From Liolophura sinensis (taxonomy: Eukaryota > Mollusca > Polyplacophora > Chitonida > Chitonidae): DNA of 64,000 nucleotides. A program made the position numbers and the translations under genes. Position 1 is the first letter of the stretch; the number at the start of each line of letters is the position of its first letter. Shown here one piece after another: positions 23,820 through 36,600 of this stretch. The stretch is taken from positions 438,501 to 502,500 of the forward strand of contig NC_088306.1 of the NCBI RefSeq assembly GCF_032854445.1, read 5' to 3'. The notes under the pieces were generated by a model. The model was not told the origin of the DNA and made no database searches. It saw only the letters and a list, made by a program, of their open reading frames with translations.

Positions 23820-24575
23820 CTACCTGACGCCATGCCTTCTGCTGATCACGCGTTGTCCGAATGGCGGATCCGGGGCGGGAATGTTGACAAATTGAAAAGG
23901 GTGATGCGAGCTTAAAAACTTGACCAGTTCGCTTCTCTGGAGGTCGGGGTGGAGCAATACGTTTATTGTTTCGTTAATAATTTTGATGTCACCACTCCGT
24001 AATGGTTGTTTCATTAGGAGAGGTTTTGCCCATTTTTCGTGTTGCTCTTTTCAAACAGCCACTGGTAATCGATGTTCAGTGAATATAGAAGTGGATGTTT
24101 AACGACATGCCAGTGTTTTCATGGTCTTCTTTTAATGGCCTTAGTAACACGGTGACCCTGCCCTGCATGGGCCAATAGCCGGGAAACGTTACATTCGATC
24201 TCTAATGAACTAGAAACTTCTCCAGTTGGTTTTTATGGATTCCGCCATGTTGCGATTGAATAACCTTCACGGATTTGTTACACCAGATGTATGGTGCAAC
24301 CGACGGGGCTTTGAAAACAAACAAAAACCCACTCCACGGGGTGAAGTGAAGGACTTGTTGTGCGACGAGGCTTCAATAGATGAACAGTAATGGGCCGGGC
24401 TCACAAAGTGGATTAAACGCCTATTGAGGGCAATACGCTTTATTATTGGCCCATTATTCTTGACCGTGTTCTCAGCGATCAACAGTCCTCGTAGAGCTTT
24501 GCTCACTAGACAAGACATTAATTCGATAGCCCTTGAAGGAAAAAAGCAGATGAGCCCCTCATTCTTATCGCACAA
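23820..24575. other. GC-balanced block, candidate conserved non-coding DNA
   Basis: Repeat-free and complex, with frames open on both strands over the same stretches (23820-24102, 24267-24675). This suggests non-coding sequence under constraint rather than a gene. Contains homeodomain-like ttaataatt and CCAAT-like words. Conservation untested. Confidence 0.25.
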
Positions 24576-24679
24576 GTGTCGTTGTTATTGTAATCGTAAC
24601 ACGATAGTGTCAGTAGTCTTCCTCATGGCTGCGCCTTTGCAACCCCTTGAAAAGGCATTGTGCACTGGAAATTAAGCAG

Positions 24680-26600
24680 ATCTGTTATATAAAAGCTAAA
24701 GAGCAAATGTATATAGAATGTCTTATTTTCCAACGGCGAGTTTTGTGTTTTGCGGTTTTTAAAGTAATTCAATGAAAATGGGCACTTCCATAAATATAAG
24801 CTGTGTAAGTAAGAGGTGGTAAAATCGTTTTTATTGCGTGCTAAGTTTGTGCTTGATTTTGAGAAGATGATGACAATGATATCTGCTGTCATTTTATTGC
24901 TTTAGTTATAAAAGAAGTATTTGGAAGCATTCACAAATACGGCTGACAAATAACATGTAAAACTAAAAATATAAAAGAAAAACGGACAAAAAGAAGACTT
25001 TTTCTTTTGTCTTTTTCCAACACATTATCTAATTCCCATGTTTTAGACAGAAAAAGTTTATGCTGTGGTACACCATATATAACCCGCTGACAATATTAAT
25101 CGTATATATTGTATAAGGCAAGATCCAGCACTTTGCACTAAGTAAAAAGACTTGAAATTAGCAGCATACAAATTGAGAAAGAATTTAGTCATAGATTAAT
25201 AGTGAGATGAAAAAAGATATAGTTTTAGGGATGACAGTCTTTCCTAAAGGTTAGCTTTAGAAGTTGATAACCCGCAGGTACAAAGGTAAAAGAAATTCCC
25301 CAGTACTTTCAGTGGACTGCGTTTCGGTGGCTCTGTTATTACAAGTATTTAACTATACACAGCAAATGCGTGAAAACATGAATACAAACCTCCTTGTATC
25401 TACTTGTCAAGATTAGCCGTGTTACCATTGTAGTGGTAACATGTCAGTGTTACACCAGGGGCGATGCCAAGGAAGAAACCAGCCCAAATCTAAATATCTT
25501 CCGGCAAACATGTGACAGTCGTGTTCATGTAGCAAACCCCTGAACAAACAAACGGTGTGGATTTCACAATAACTTATTGGAGTTAGGTTGTGTTTTCAGC
25601 TTTTCGGCCACACAGGAGGCGGGATGATCCTTTGCACGGTTGATAACTTTTCAAGATTGCGTGGATTAGAAGGGGAGTAGGTTTAGGTCGTATAAATGGA
25701 ATATACCAGTTCTGTATCACGTCCGTCTATTTTTGACGTTCAAAAAGCGGTCTGACTCATTTTTCATGGTAGACTCTTTATGGGTAATGTGTTGCTATTT
25801 TCGTCCATGGTTTGTCATTTAGGAAAAACTATTTTGCCATGCAATGTTCTTCAGAAACACACAGAGCTATTTTGTTAACATCCTGTATTGAATTGTGAGC
25901 TGATATGAATACACATAGCCAGGGATCAATGAAGAAATCGAAGACTTTAAGACTAAAGCAAACATAGACAATTCGTTAAGTGTTTACAGTTTCGCGCATT
26001 AAACGCCCGCATGATTTGTCATCATATTATGAACCTAAGCACATGTCATGTTCATAATTATTAAGTTACCACGGATAAAAGTATCAAATTAATTTACTGA
26101 CATACTACATGTAGACAAATACATATTGGTATGTTCCGGAATTGCTGGATGCCATAAGTTTTATGGAACCCTGCAAAATCAGTTTTTCCTTGAGAGTTCT
26201 TTTTGAAAAACTAGCTTTAACATGCATCATGTTTTATTTCTAAAGGCTTTGTAAAGGTCATGAAAAGAGCCGACTGCATTTCATTGAAATGGTCATGAGT
26301 TTGAATTCGTTTCTCGCTACCTCGCCGAAAGCTTTTACGATTGTGTTTGAACCAGTATTTTCCTGTAGTGGACTTCTAGGTCTCTTATATACAATGGGCC
26401 AGTGGTATTTTTCTGCGTGTTACTCTTTATTAAATGTGATGACAACCTGTACTTATAAAACAGTGCGTGATGTCTAAAACTCGTAAGTAAAAAATTTGCC
26501 AAAACACTTTTTACTCCATCGACGATACCCTATTTGCAGGCTGCATGCTGCTATCTTTATATAAATGTGACGGTGAATTTTGTTTATCCGAAAAGCCATG
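24680..26600. other. unassigned AT-rich DNA
   Basis: No supported gene, RNA or repeat seen. Confidence 0.45.
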
Positions 26601-26634
26601 ATGTTACAGGGCTGTGTACACTAAGTTGTTACTA

Positions 26635-26760
26635 TGTCAGCATTAACATGGACAGTTAGCTTAACTCTGGTAAACTGACAAGAGGCCGTGTTTCACCGGC
26701 TACGTATGAACATTTGCCAGCTATGACACTGTCGTCGCTGCCCTCTCCATACATGTTGTA
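26635..26760 (-). mobile_element. family D dispersed repeat, copy 5
   Basis: ggtaaactgacaagaggccg, tgtttcaccggctacgtatg and catttgccagctatgacact match the minus-strand form of the family. Confidence 0.75.
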
Positions 26761-27054
26761 TATTGTCTTTTATATTGTAATTATATACCGTTGGTTTAAA
26801 ACGATCTAGCACAACATTAAATAGTTCTACCAATTTATTGTTGTTGTTGTTTGGGGTTTTTTTTTTCAAAAATGTTACAGTCATTGTAGATACAATTAGC
26901 TAATAATCCAAGATATTTTTTTCCTATGTATTCATATGTACTTATGTTTACAAAAGGATAGAGCGAGGGTTGGATTTGAATTTTGGACCTTTAGGCCTTT
27001 CATGCACATGAGCTAACATATATGGAGGTGTTTCCATATTCAGCATCCATGTAG

Positions 27055-27140
27055 CAATCTTCGTCGCCATATGACTGAAAAAGTGTTAGGCACGACGTTA
27101 AACCCACGCACTCACTCACTCACTCACTCACTCAATCATC
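27055..27140 (-). mobile_element. family B repeat, 5' fragment
   Basis: catatgactgaaaaagtgtt and ggcacgacgttaaaccca, followed by (actc)n: the reverse complement of the first 80 bases of the family B copies. Confidence 0.7.
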
Positions 27141-27344
27141 ATATAGCAATCGTGACTCCTTGACCAAGCCCCAGGGTCACGAAACTGTCTCAGACTTACG
27201 TGAGACTTTTTCTTCCTTGTAGTATTATTCCTGAATTCAGATTAGAATTTGATTGCTAATGAAGGTCTAAGGTTACTCTCAATAATAAAATAAACCCATT
27301 AGAATTGAGTCACAATTTTAGCGGAGTAAACTAAATTTACATAA

Positions 27345-27480
27345 GAGCAAAACCAGATCAGCAACGACAGTGTGATATTTGGCAAATGACCACATATAAT
27401 GGGTGAAATACTGCCTCTTGTCAATTTACCTTCAGTTAGGCTTTAATTCTAATTGTTCATATAAATGCTTAAAAAGTAAA
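27345..27480 (+). mobile_element. family D dispersed repeat, copy 6
   Basis: cagcaacgacagtgtgatat, ggcaaatgaccacatataat and gcctcttgtcaatttacct. With copy 5 it forms a second inverted pair, about 590 bp apart and with a family B fragment between. Confidence 0.75.
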
Positions 27481-28859
27481 AAAAACAGGCAAAAAATGCA
27501 GTCATATTTATAATATACATGTATCGCTTCTTACCTACTTTATGATGTATTTCCTACTGACTATAATATATCAGTATCAACAACACACGAATAACTGGAT
27601 TTCCCATACTGAGATTCGAAGCGGTACCCAAATATCCCATCGACGGCTCCAATACTGCTGGTGTACAGAAACAACAACAGTTTTATTATAATCAATATAA
27701 GGAGACAGACGTATCCTGTACACTGAAACTGTTTTATTCACTCAGACCACGGCAGTGGAAGATTTGCTATAAAACTGTCTTAGGTTTGTAAGTGCAATCT
27801 CTTGCACAAGGTGTATATCTTTAGCGGGTGTATTCAGTGGAGTAGCTGCGGTTGGTGTTTAATTCAGTTACAAGTGAAACAAGTTTTCATCCATTGCGTT
27901 TGTTTGTAGACTTAGTTTACATGCGTTTACATTGAAATACACTGAACTGTAAGAATCTGGGGCGATTTGGGGTAGGTGCAAGAAAAGATACCCTACATAG
28001 CTGCCACAATGAAGCTGTAGATTTTCATTTAGCGGCGAATCCTCATATAGCTGGTCCCCTTTAGTAAGATGGATGTTGTTTATTACCCCTCTACATGCAA
28101 CTGGATCTGCCAAGAGAGTCTCCCCTGGCACAGAATTCTTGTCTGCGATGGCAGCATTTCCAAACAAATCTATTAAAATCAGCTTAATCGATATGGCTAA
28201 TCGCCGACTGAAGTGTACGTTTACCTTGATAGAGATCACCGGTGATGACAGGTAGGACGGATAAGGTATCCTAAAGCGACTTGTTCACATGTAGACTGGC
28301 GCCAGATTGGGGCAGAATGGCGTGAAGCCACAAGGCGATGACGACCAGGACTTCTTATGGCGAGGGCTAGATTTGAGCGGGATAAGACACCGACGTTTAA
28401 ACCGTCTGGGTAGGGAACTGTCATCGAGTTAAACGCTTACCTGTTGTACATATATATTGTGTTGTGTTTAGAAACGCTTGGGTAGAGATATCAAAGTTAG
28501 CACAGCGCGACGAAAAACGGTGTTTATTATGGCTTGATATATCTGACTTGGCGAGAGGTCCTTCAAGTAAGCTCCTAGCGGCCACAATGGTGATTGTTAT
28601 TTAAACCTCAGGTAACATTACTATCTGTCTTCTCCATCTTATCTTTTCCTCAAATCTCACTTCTGAATTGGCCACTAAGTTGTTAAATGGATAGGCTTGG
28701 ACAAGCCGTTTTCTTTTCCCCGCTAGCACAGTTTATCATCAGAGCCTCAGCTTGAACAATGATCTCAACACGGTACAATAAAGAAGAAATTAAACAAATT
28801 TCTAGAGGAGAAAAAATCTTACAACCATACTTCAGCCTTTAGCATGTTGAGGAGCAGAA

Positions 28860-29240
28860 ATTGTTTTTCGGTATTCTGTCCCTCATAGATCTTTTCGCGG
28901 GGAGCGCGGTAGACAGGTATTAGGGTGTGGAGAAAATTGAAGGCAGAGCTAAAGTTTGGCCCAGCGGCTGGCTGCCCATCCAACCGTGGGACGGGAGAAT
29001 AGGCCGTCGAGGTGGATTATACCCCGAGAGGCTTGTGTACGTTTTGGTGAACCGAGACACAAGACGAGAGGACCCCTGTGTCCTATTTCAACAACCGGCG
29101 TGTTACACTCTCCTCTCACACCTATCATTATCCCCGCTGGACGGCCAGAGAGGGGATTTTCGCCTCTTAACATCGGGCTTCGCCGTCATAATGGGAGCCG
29201 GGCGATTCCATGAGTGGATTTGAAGAAACGGTCAAAAAGC
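28860..29240. other. GC-rich block, candidate conserved non-coding DNA
   Basis: Distinctly GC-rich compared with its flanks and repeat-free. Three frames (two +, one -) stay open together over about 28950-29220, which argues against any one of them being coding. It lies 1.3 kb upstream of the zinc-finger promoter, so it is a good enhancer candidate. Conservation untested. Confidence 0.3.
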
Positions 29241-29734
29241 CAGCCGCATGTGGTCATCAGGACTACAGGTATGAATAGCCTCGGCGTCCCGTCCCGAACA
29301 CTACCGGTCAGGTAAGACCTGTCTGTTTGGCCAACATGAGGGGATTACTTTCTTTGGCGAATCAATCGGATCACAACACCTCTGGAAAAGACCATTAATA
29401 TAGTACGGCCCCCTTCAATGGTGGCTGTGAAAAGACGACGAGAGGCTAAGCTCTCCAATCTTTGACCCTTCGCTCTTAATCTCTGCTACCCAGGGGCCAG
29501 TGGGCGTGACCATAACCTGGTAGGTCTATTTCCGATGTGGAACATTCGTTCTTGGAAAGTCATGCAATGGTAGGGTATTTTGTTGTTAAAACCTATGTTA
29601 ACGTTGTTTTCTGCAGTCGTATATGTCGCCCCTGGGTCATTGTAAATTCTTCAGCTATATCCGGTTTGGATATAAGTTAGATAAGTCTTTCAGAAATACA
29701 GTTAATCTGACATGCCTTATGGAACATAAAATGC

Positions 29735-29865
29735 TGCATCAGAGAATAAAAACCAAAGCAGTGGCGACACTGCGATAGCTGGCAAATGGTCACACGTAAC
29801 CGATGAAATCCGGTCTCTTGTCAGTTTACATGACTTAGGATTTTATTTTAACGCTTAAATAGTAG
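29735..29865 (+). mobile_element. family D dispersed repeat, copy 7
   Basis: gtggcgacactgcgatagct, ggcaaatggtcacacgtaac and ctcttgtcagtttacatgac. The 3' end is truncated before the atgtaaatgc terminus. Confidence 0.7.
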
Positions 29866-30329
29866 ACACTTAGGGATATTTGTGTCCTGTGTAACATACG
29901 CGGAAGAGGAATGCGAGATTTTACATTCAGTAAGAAGATATACTCTCCTATCTCCCACCAGTTAGGAATTTTTTGGAAAAACAATAAACGAATGTTTCTT
30001 GGCTGTGCTAGCCGTGTTTTGCCTCATACGAAGGTATAGTTTCCCTTGCAAATGTAACTTTCAGTTCAGTAGCTCGCATCTTGCAGGGTCTGTGAACGTA
30101 TTTCTACAGGTTTCGTTAATGTCAGGTAGTTTGATTCGTGGCTGATTCGTGTCTCCCTCACAGAACCTGGAAACGTGAATGGCTACACACATACACACCC
30201 CTGAAATGCCTGAGCGAGTGGCCCCGACACAAGTCAAGAAGATTTGACACAAGGGATTTGACAAGATTTGGGGACAGTATAAATCGTTAAGGTTCACCGC
30301 CTTTCGATTGGTACCTGTCACTCCATTAC

Positions 30330-30500
30330 CCGCACGTGATGCCGGCAGCCAATGGGAATACCGGAGAGGACGAAGAGGCCACGCCTCCTTTTACTGCTTT
30401 GAATGATTCCACTTACACAATAACGAAACTCCAGTGGCTCACCTCGTCCCGTCATATTTAAATATTTTATACCTGACGGTTCGTGATCAGATTTCGGACC
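30330..30500 (+). promoter_or_regulatory. core promoter of the zinc-finger gene (candidate)
   Basis: Ordered elements: E-box CACGTG (30333-30338), CCAAT box in agccaatggg (30349-30353), GC/KLF-type ccacgcctcc (30379-30388), TATA-like TATTTAAATA (30455-30464) and an initiator-like TCAGATT (30487-30493). If transcription starts at the A of the initiator (30489), the TATA element sits at -34 to -25, close to the standard spacing. This is the most complete promoter architecture in the window. Confidence 0.55.
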
Positions 30501-30742
30501 TGGGAGAGGACCATCATCTTTGTTTCTCTCTGTGCATCACTCTCGCGAGAGAACCGCGGTGCTGAGAGTTGCTACCTCTGCTTGTAGACCATCCACCAGG
30601 AGTACATCCCCTACAGGAGGCACGGTGCACCCACCAGACTCGGGTCCCAGCCGCTGTTGGGATCACGACGCAGAGGGAGTGAACCGTACGTCATCGGACC
30701 CCCTCCATCCTTGTGGCATCACCTTCCATACGCAAGTCTACC

Positions 30743-30795
30743 ATGTTTGCTCCACAAGCCACCAGCGAGTCAATATTTCTGCGACCTCAGATCAG
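30743..30795 (+). CDS. first coding exon (candidate), zinc-finger gene
   Basis: No ATG occurs between the predicted start site near 30489 and 30743, so this is the first ATG of a 254-base leader. Its context (ctaccATGt, A at -3) is good. It encodes MFAPQATSESIFLRPQI plus two bases of a split codon and ends at a perfect consensus donor, CAG|GTGAGT. The exon phase (2) is not compatible with the pyrimidine-rich acceptors at 53498 or 53520 of the zinc-finger exon, but it is compatible with the tandem acceptor at 53569/53572. An unseen middle exon, or a different partner gene, is the main alternative. The short peptide has no domain I recognise. Confidence 0.4.
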
Positions 30796-31550
30796 GTGAG
30801 TCGGCCATTGTTAACAAGGATGCGCTGATATATTAATATGACTATAGGCATGTTTTTTATTTATTTATTTGTCATATGAGGCTGTTAGTTGTTCGCAGGT
30901 GTAAAAGCCCCCCAAGCCCTAAACAACTGGATCATCCTTAACATTTGTCACACCTCTGCTGTACACACGTGGTTAGTAACCGGGTGATCAGATAGTGACC
31001 AGGGTGTATTATCAAAAAGAATTTTAATTCTAACCACATAATTATTACGAAACAAAACCATCCTTTATTGCAAATCGTTTAGACATTCTTAAAGTTTGCG
31101 GATGGCGTGCCTATACCTTAACGATTTTGAAAATCGTTTGTAACAAACAGACTATTACAGTGTTGTAATTTTTTCTTAACTTATTGCCTTAAAACAGGAA
31201 ATTTTGTGTTAGCCCAAGTTTGTGTCTTTTGATTCGTTTAATTTGGTATCTATTTATATGTACTAATTTAATTATATCAAATTCATGGTTTTCATAATAC
31301 TAAAAGTATTTTAGCTGATGCGAAAGTCGAGTTCCGACTAATTTTTATCGCAACATTTTATTATACCAATTTTTTTTAAAAGTAAAATAAGGTAATAGCA
31401 TTTACATTGTTTTAATAAAATTAACTAATTCTTCACTTGTATAAAAACGAAGCATTTGTATGAGTAACTATGGAAATATGCCCTGGTCACTTGTATCTTT
31501 GCAGTCAAAGTATTCCAAAGCATAATTGTGTAGCCAAGATGAGACATAGA

Positions 31551-31615
31551 AAATACACTGTCCATCAACTACTTGCGATATATAAAATACACTGTCCATC
31601 AACTACTTGCGATAT
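31551..31615. repeat. 34-bp direct duplication
   Basis: aaatacactgtccatcaact plus acttgcgatat occurs twice in a row. Confidence 0.9.
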
Positions 31616-31619
31616 TTCA

Positions 31620-33100
31620 AGAACAATTCAATAGCTACATGTTTTACGCAACTAAAATTTCAGACCTTTTGAATATTTTTTATCAGGACACACACTTTCA
31701 CTATTTAATGTCATTAATTCTTCATGTTCCAGTAACGATCAGTGCAGAAAAATGTTTGTTCCGGTAGAGTGAATTTGATAAAACATTGATGAAATTTTAT
31801 TGAGGATTTAAAACATTATTCCAAAACCCGCTCAAAATTTTCCTAAAGAAATCTTATACTTGTATAAGCCACGCCACGCGGCTTTTTCCATTATTATATA
31901 CGGTTCGTAATCAGTTGTGGTAGGTATATGTAGTAATTCAGTCCATATAGATAGAGTAAAATGGCACCTGTAAAGTCAGCAAATAATGTTATAAAATTAT
32001 GTACCATACACACAGTTAACACAACTTATGTTTTCTTCCGCTCTGCGCCAAATTGACAATCAAAACTGAAAATTCTCAAGTCACATACAGAATTTTGACA
32101 GGAAATTTTGAGCTATCTTTGTCACATCCCTTTACACAAATTTCCAGTACAAATGTTTTATTCTTTTGCTGTTCGGAATACTTCAGAAAAAGTTTCCTTC
32201 CAATAGGTATTATTCAATTTAAGGGCATTTCATTATTTCGTAACATGAGACTTAAATATCCAGACTCCGATTCGCTACACCTCTAACAGGTGTTAGGTCT
32301 ATTCCTTTGCTTGATCAAACCAGAATTTTGCAATATTTTCTCCCAGTCATCATGGACTATAGATACAACTCGATGGGTACGGCTGATATTGTCTGACTGA
32401 CAACTCTTTTCTCCACCCCTTCTCACATGTGTATAAAATTTGTGTGGAGCATCTTTGGTAACAGATATAATGAGAATTCGTATATAATTTTGTGTTTCGT
32501 CTGCCATATGTCCAGTAGTGTTTAACACCAACCATTTCGAAAACCGTTATTTATTAATATTTTGACACTTTTTCCGCTTCGAAAAGTTTAATTTTCTGCT
32601 TGAAGAGTTAAACACCGTTTTCAGTTAAAACTGTCAGGACAAATGAGTCTGCTATGCTTTTTAAATCTGCTTATGATAAAAACTTTTAAAAACAAACTCA
32701 ATTTTAATATCAAAGATAGACACTATTGGCATTATCATAATGACACTATATAATTTCAAGTAAATTGTAAAGTTTCAAAACAACATAAAAGCCTCAAAAC
32801 TCACGTGACATAACGCCATGTGCTATACACAGCGCTTTTTGTACCTGATAACTGCCACGAATACAAAATAAAAGCGTTTATAGTTTAGGACGAGCGGGGA
32901 TAGTGGGGTTGGGTGGGGGTAGAGAAACCGTTATTATCTCAGAGAAAGATTTTGCTGTTTACTGTATCCTATAATACGCCATTTGTATCGTAAATTCAGC
33001 GGGGGGCAAAACCCGTGGCGTCATAATTTTGAAGTTTATCCAAACTGCTTGAGAGAAAAACTTTTCATTATAAACACCCGAACCGAGAGAACGAGTTGCA
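31620..33100. other. unassigned AT-rich intronic DNA
   Basis: No supported exon or repeat. A minus-strand frame at 32283-32507 has protein-like composition but no splice or start support. Confidence 0.4.
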
Positions 33101-33109
33101 TTTTTCACA

Positions 33110-33560
33110 CTTGACAGATGCTCTGGGACGTTTGCCGGTCTTGAAGCTTGGTGTTTAAATAGCCTTGCCCATCTCCAATCTGCCTGCTAAAGCCGTGGTC
33201 TCTATCTGGCGGTCTCTTCTGACGATAGCGCAGGGCGGTTTTGGTGGTACCCATTCAATTATGCCCAAGATGGATGCGCATCTTGAGAACGAGAAGAAAG
33301 CCGTGGTGTTCTTGGAGTTGCCACAGCGATCGCTTTCGGGGTGTTATATTGCCAGATCGGACCTATAATCAACGGGTACGGCAATTAATTGAATCGTGCG
33401 CCACCAGCGAGGGCAAACAACGACCGAAACCATCTCACGGGAAAAGATATTTTAACGCGTAACTTTTAAATATAGTTGATGTATTAATCGGGATCCCTGG
33501 ACCCGGGGAGCGGAACACTGGAGCAAGCAGACTAATTAGCAAATGATGGATGACTGGAAA
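33110..33560. other. GC-balanced block, candidate intronic enhancer
   Basis: Repeat-free and more complex than its flanks; several frames are open together. It contains a caattaattgaatcg homeodomain-type word and gactaattagcaaatg near 33530. No coding model fits. Conservation untested. Confidence 0.25.
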
Positions 33561-35172
33561 AGACGCCGGTTGTCCATGGCACGGCACAATCCGGACTCTG
33601 CTCCAAACTTAAACTGCCGTCGTGCTTTATATTCTTCCAACTGACTCTGATCGAGCCAAACTGTTTTCACTTAAACACTTCGTTTAACTTCTTCATGTCT
33701 CTGACAAGAAAAGAAAAAAGCTTTTGTGTCTCTCGAGAACCGCTGAACACCTCCCAAGACCGAACACTTTCGTTCACCTTCCATTCATCGCCATTATTAC
33801 ACGGACCTATTCTGCTTTATTCGAATGCCCGCAGAGGTGTTTTATTTTTGTCAAAATGGGAGAGGGACATAATATAAGCCAAAGGATAATTACTGTGCAG
33901 AAATAGGGGACGTAATCTGAATACGTCCGAGTTTGTAGAGTCAATCTGTTATCATATAACATCGGCAAGCTGTTTTACCATTGTTACAAGCTATGCAATA
34001 AATACGCGTTTATTTATACACATATAGTTGATGTGTTTTGCGTAATAACAAGAAGTGCTTTCCGGTTGTAGAAACATTTTCAACAGACCTTTCGTCATGA
34101 CTGAAATATTAATCGTGAATCTGGAACCTTATTTCTCCACGAAATATTATACATTCAGCGTCTAGAATATTGTTTGAATATTTAGTGACTATATTTATAT
34201 AGCATTATTTTCGTTCTAGCTACATACATTTACTCTGGAAGATTTTATATGTAATTGGGGTAAGAAACCGTATTTTTGCAGGCCGTATCCATCGCCGTGC
34301 GATATGGTGTACAAGATGCTAAAAACTTTTGCTAAAAAATGTAATACACTGAACTAAACATCAAGTACAAAATTCGTTATGGAGTGTTTCGCCCCCGCTG
34401 TACAAGAGGTTGCAACCCGTTGTGACGGAAACTCCTTAATAGCTAAAATTTACCTGAATCTGAAATCAGGTGGGAGAAATAAACCGTACTAGTTAAACGC
34501 TGGCTTTGTTACATGGGCTCTTCTCCCTCAATGCTGTCCTGTAGGCCTACACTTGCAGTTGTGCACGGCGACAAGTGCCCGGTGTTTCCATTGAACGTAT
34601 TGAACACAGCAGAGGCGCAGGTGAGGCTTTTTACACCTATAGGCCACTGCCAAACAAGACCACTTCAACTTTTAATACATCTATAACAAACACGATAAGC
34701 TACTTTACAAATGTCCTAACCCGCCGGGGAATAGAATGAGTGGAGAGACCACAGAGTACTTCAAGTCCCGCCGTCAGTGTACACATTGGGGCCCTTAGAC
34801 TGCATTCACGTGCATCTCGAGACTACTCGAGGGTTGTACACACCGAGTCCAGTGTTTCACCACTTCGCTCTCTTAACTTAGAAAAACACGCGAGAGAAGA
34901 GAGAGTTTTGATTCTTCCAACATCACATTCACAGGACATTTGTAAAGCACTTGGCCGCGTACCTCGCAAAGCGTGGCTGACTTAGACTACACTCAGCACG
35001 GTCTGCTTGTACGTAGACTTACGCTCGAGTTAGTTTCATTCGTCCCATCAATGGTCTGACTCTGTATGATATAGTTAGGCACACGTGCGAGCTGATTGTG
35101 AACTCTAGGGACTTGTCTGGCGTTATAAGCTCGACCAACCCTACCAGTGCATGTTTCACGTTTCCTTGAAAG

Positions 35173-35175
35173 AGT

Positions 35176-35206
<31 letters not shown>

Positions 35207-35218
35207 GGGGGGAGGGGG
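35173..35218. repeat. (GT)n followed by a G-run of about 22
   Basis: Nine GT units lead directly into an almost uninterrupted G tract with one A near its end. Such DNA can form Z-DNA and G-quadruplex (general knowledge). Length is uncertain because homopolymers are error-prone. Confidence 0.9.
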
Positions 35219-35399
35219 CAAGCTGAACATTTGCTACAGGTGAATCGCCTTCATCGCACCCATACATATATCATTGAAATTTTCCCACCTTAATAAGCAT
35301 ACTCAGTACTGTATCATTTGTACTGGCCTCACTCACAAAACATGCTACCATATTCTGTTCCAGGTTAATAATTGCATGGACGATTCCTAAAACAACGTT

Positions 35400-35480
35400 T
35401 TGCGCAAACTACCAAAGAACTAAGAAGGTATATAAAGTACGAAAAAAGGACGGAATCCTAATGGAAACACAGCCGTTTTC
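35400..35480 (-). mobile_element. family E repeat fragment, copy 4
   Basis: ccaaagaactaagaaggtat and ataaagtacgaaaaaaggac match the middle of family E on the minus strand. Confidence 0.6.
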
Positions 35481-36420
35481 TATATGTTGTGTGTTACAAA
35501 TTTGTCAAGTGTTTGAATATAGTGTTTAGTTTGCGATTAATGTTATTAAATTCAAATCAAACGGGCGACGATTTTCATGTTAATGAAGACCGTGTTTCAA
35601 AATGTGTTAACATTGTCAAGTCTGTCAAGTCGTGGAGATATTCAGTGAAGATGGTGATTTTAGGGTCGTTCTGAGGCGAGTTAACTCAACATTCTGACCT
35701 ACCAGACAATACATACAGATCCATCATCAGGTAAATGTAATATACAATACCATTCATATTCATGCTTGACTGCTGATCACAGTGTCACTTGCGCATACGC
35801 AAAATCAACTAATGAAGGAAGCGCACCCGCCTTTATGTAAATAATCATCAGAAACTAGTACCGTTGCTAGCTCTCTCATTGTACCCCCGTAAATGAAGTC
35901 TACTTCTCTTTTGATGGATGATAAGTAAAACTGGATTGTTTTAAAAGTTTTCCTTAATAATAGCAACAAGACCAATTCACGATATAACTGTCTGCATCTC
36001 ATTTGAACAGCCGTCTAAGTAGACCAAACTGACGTGCTCCGTCCGGCGGAGGTTTATTAGGTAGGACTGAAGCATTAAGTAGCATCTGAGGCTATCTAGC
36101 CTAAGGTTTATCAACTAGTCATAAATCCTCACGTGAGAACCCTGAGTGGTTAGCTTTATTAGCTCTTAGGCAGCGTGATTAGCATTGCCAGACAGGGGAC
36201 GAACTAATAACCGAGGCGTTGAAACTTCCGGCGTGTGTGGTCAAGCTAGAGGTCAGAGATGTGTACTTCGATAACAGGTATTAATGAGCCACAAATTAGA
36301 GCGCGATGACTTGTATTGTCAACAAACAGGTTTTTGTCTCTTGCAATACAGAGACACCGATAGCCTAAATAGCGACGATCAATTTTCAGAAATAATGCAA
36401 TATAATTAAAGGCGGTATTT

Positions 36421-36600
36421 ATCTTGCCTTGGTTCCAGATGAGACAGAATTAAACCTATATGTAAGACAAAATAAGCATGTAAGATGAACACTTAGTGAA
36501 GTAACATGTTTTAAACCGTCATCTCGCCTTGGTTCCAAATGAGACAGAATTAAACCTATATGTAAAACACACGAACACGTAAAATGTGAAACATTTTAAA
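36421..36600. repeat. 100-bp tandem duplication
   Basis: atcttgccttggttccagat (36421) recurs at 36521 as atctcgccttggttccaaat, and both continue with gagacagaattaaacctata. Similarity fades towards the 3' end. Confidence 0.8.

Noticed and set aside
28250-28420. Possible LINE reverse-transcriptase remnant (DWRQIGAEWREATRR)
   Set aside because: Too short, stop codons on either side, and no catalytic motif to support it.
32283-32507. Minus-strand frame of 74 codons starting MADETQNYIR
   Set aside because: Composition is protein-like, but start context is poor, no splice site or poly(A) signal was found, and no family was recognised.
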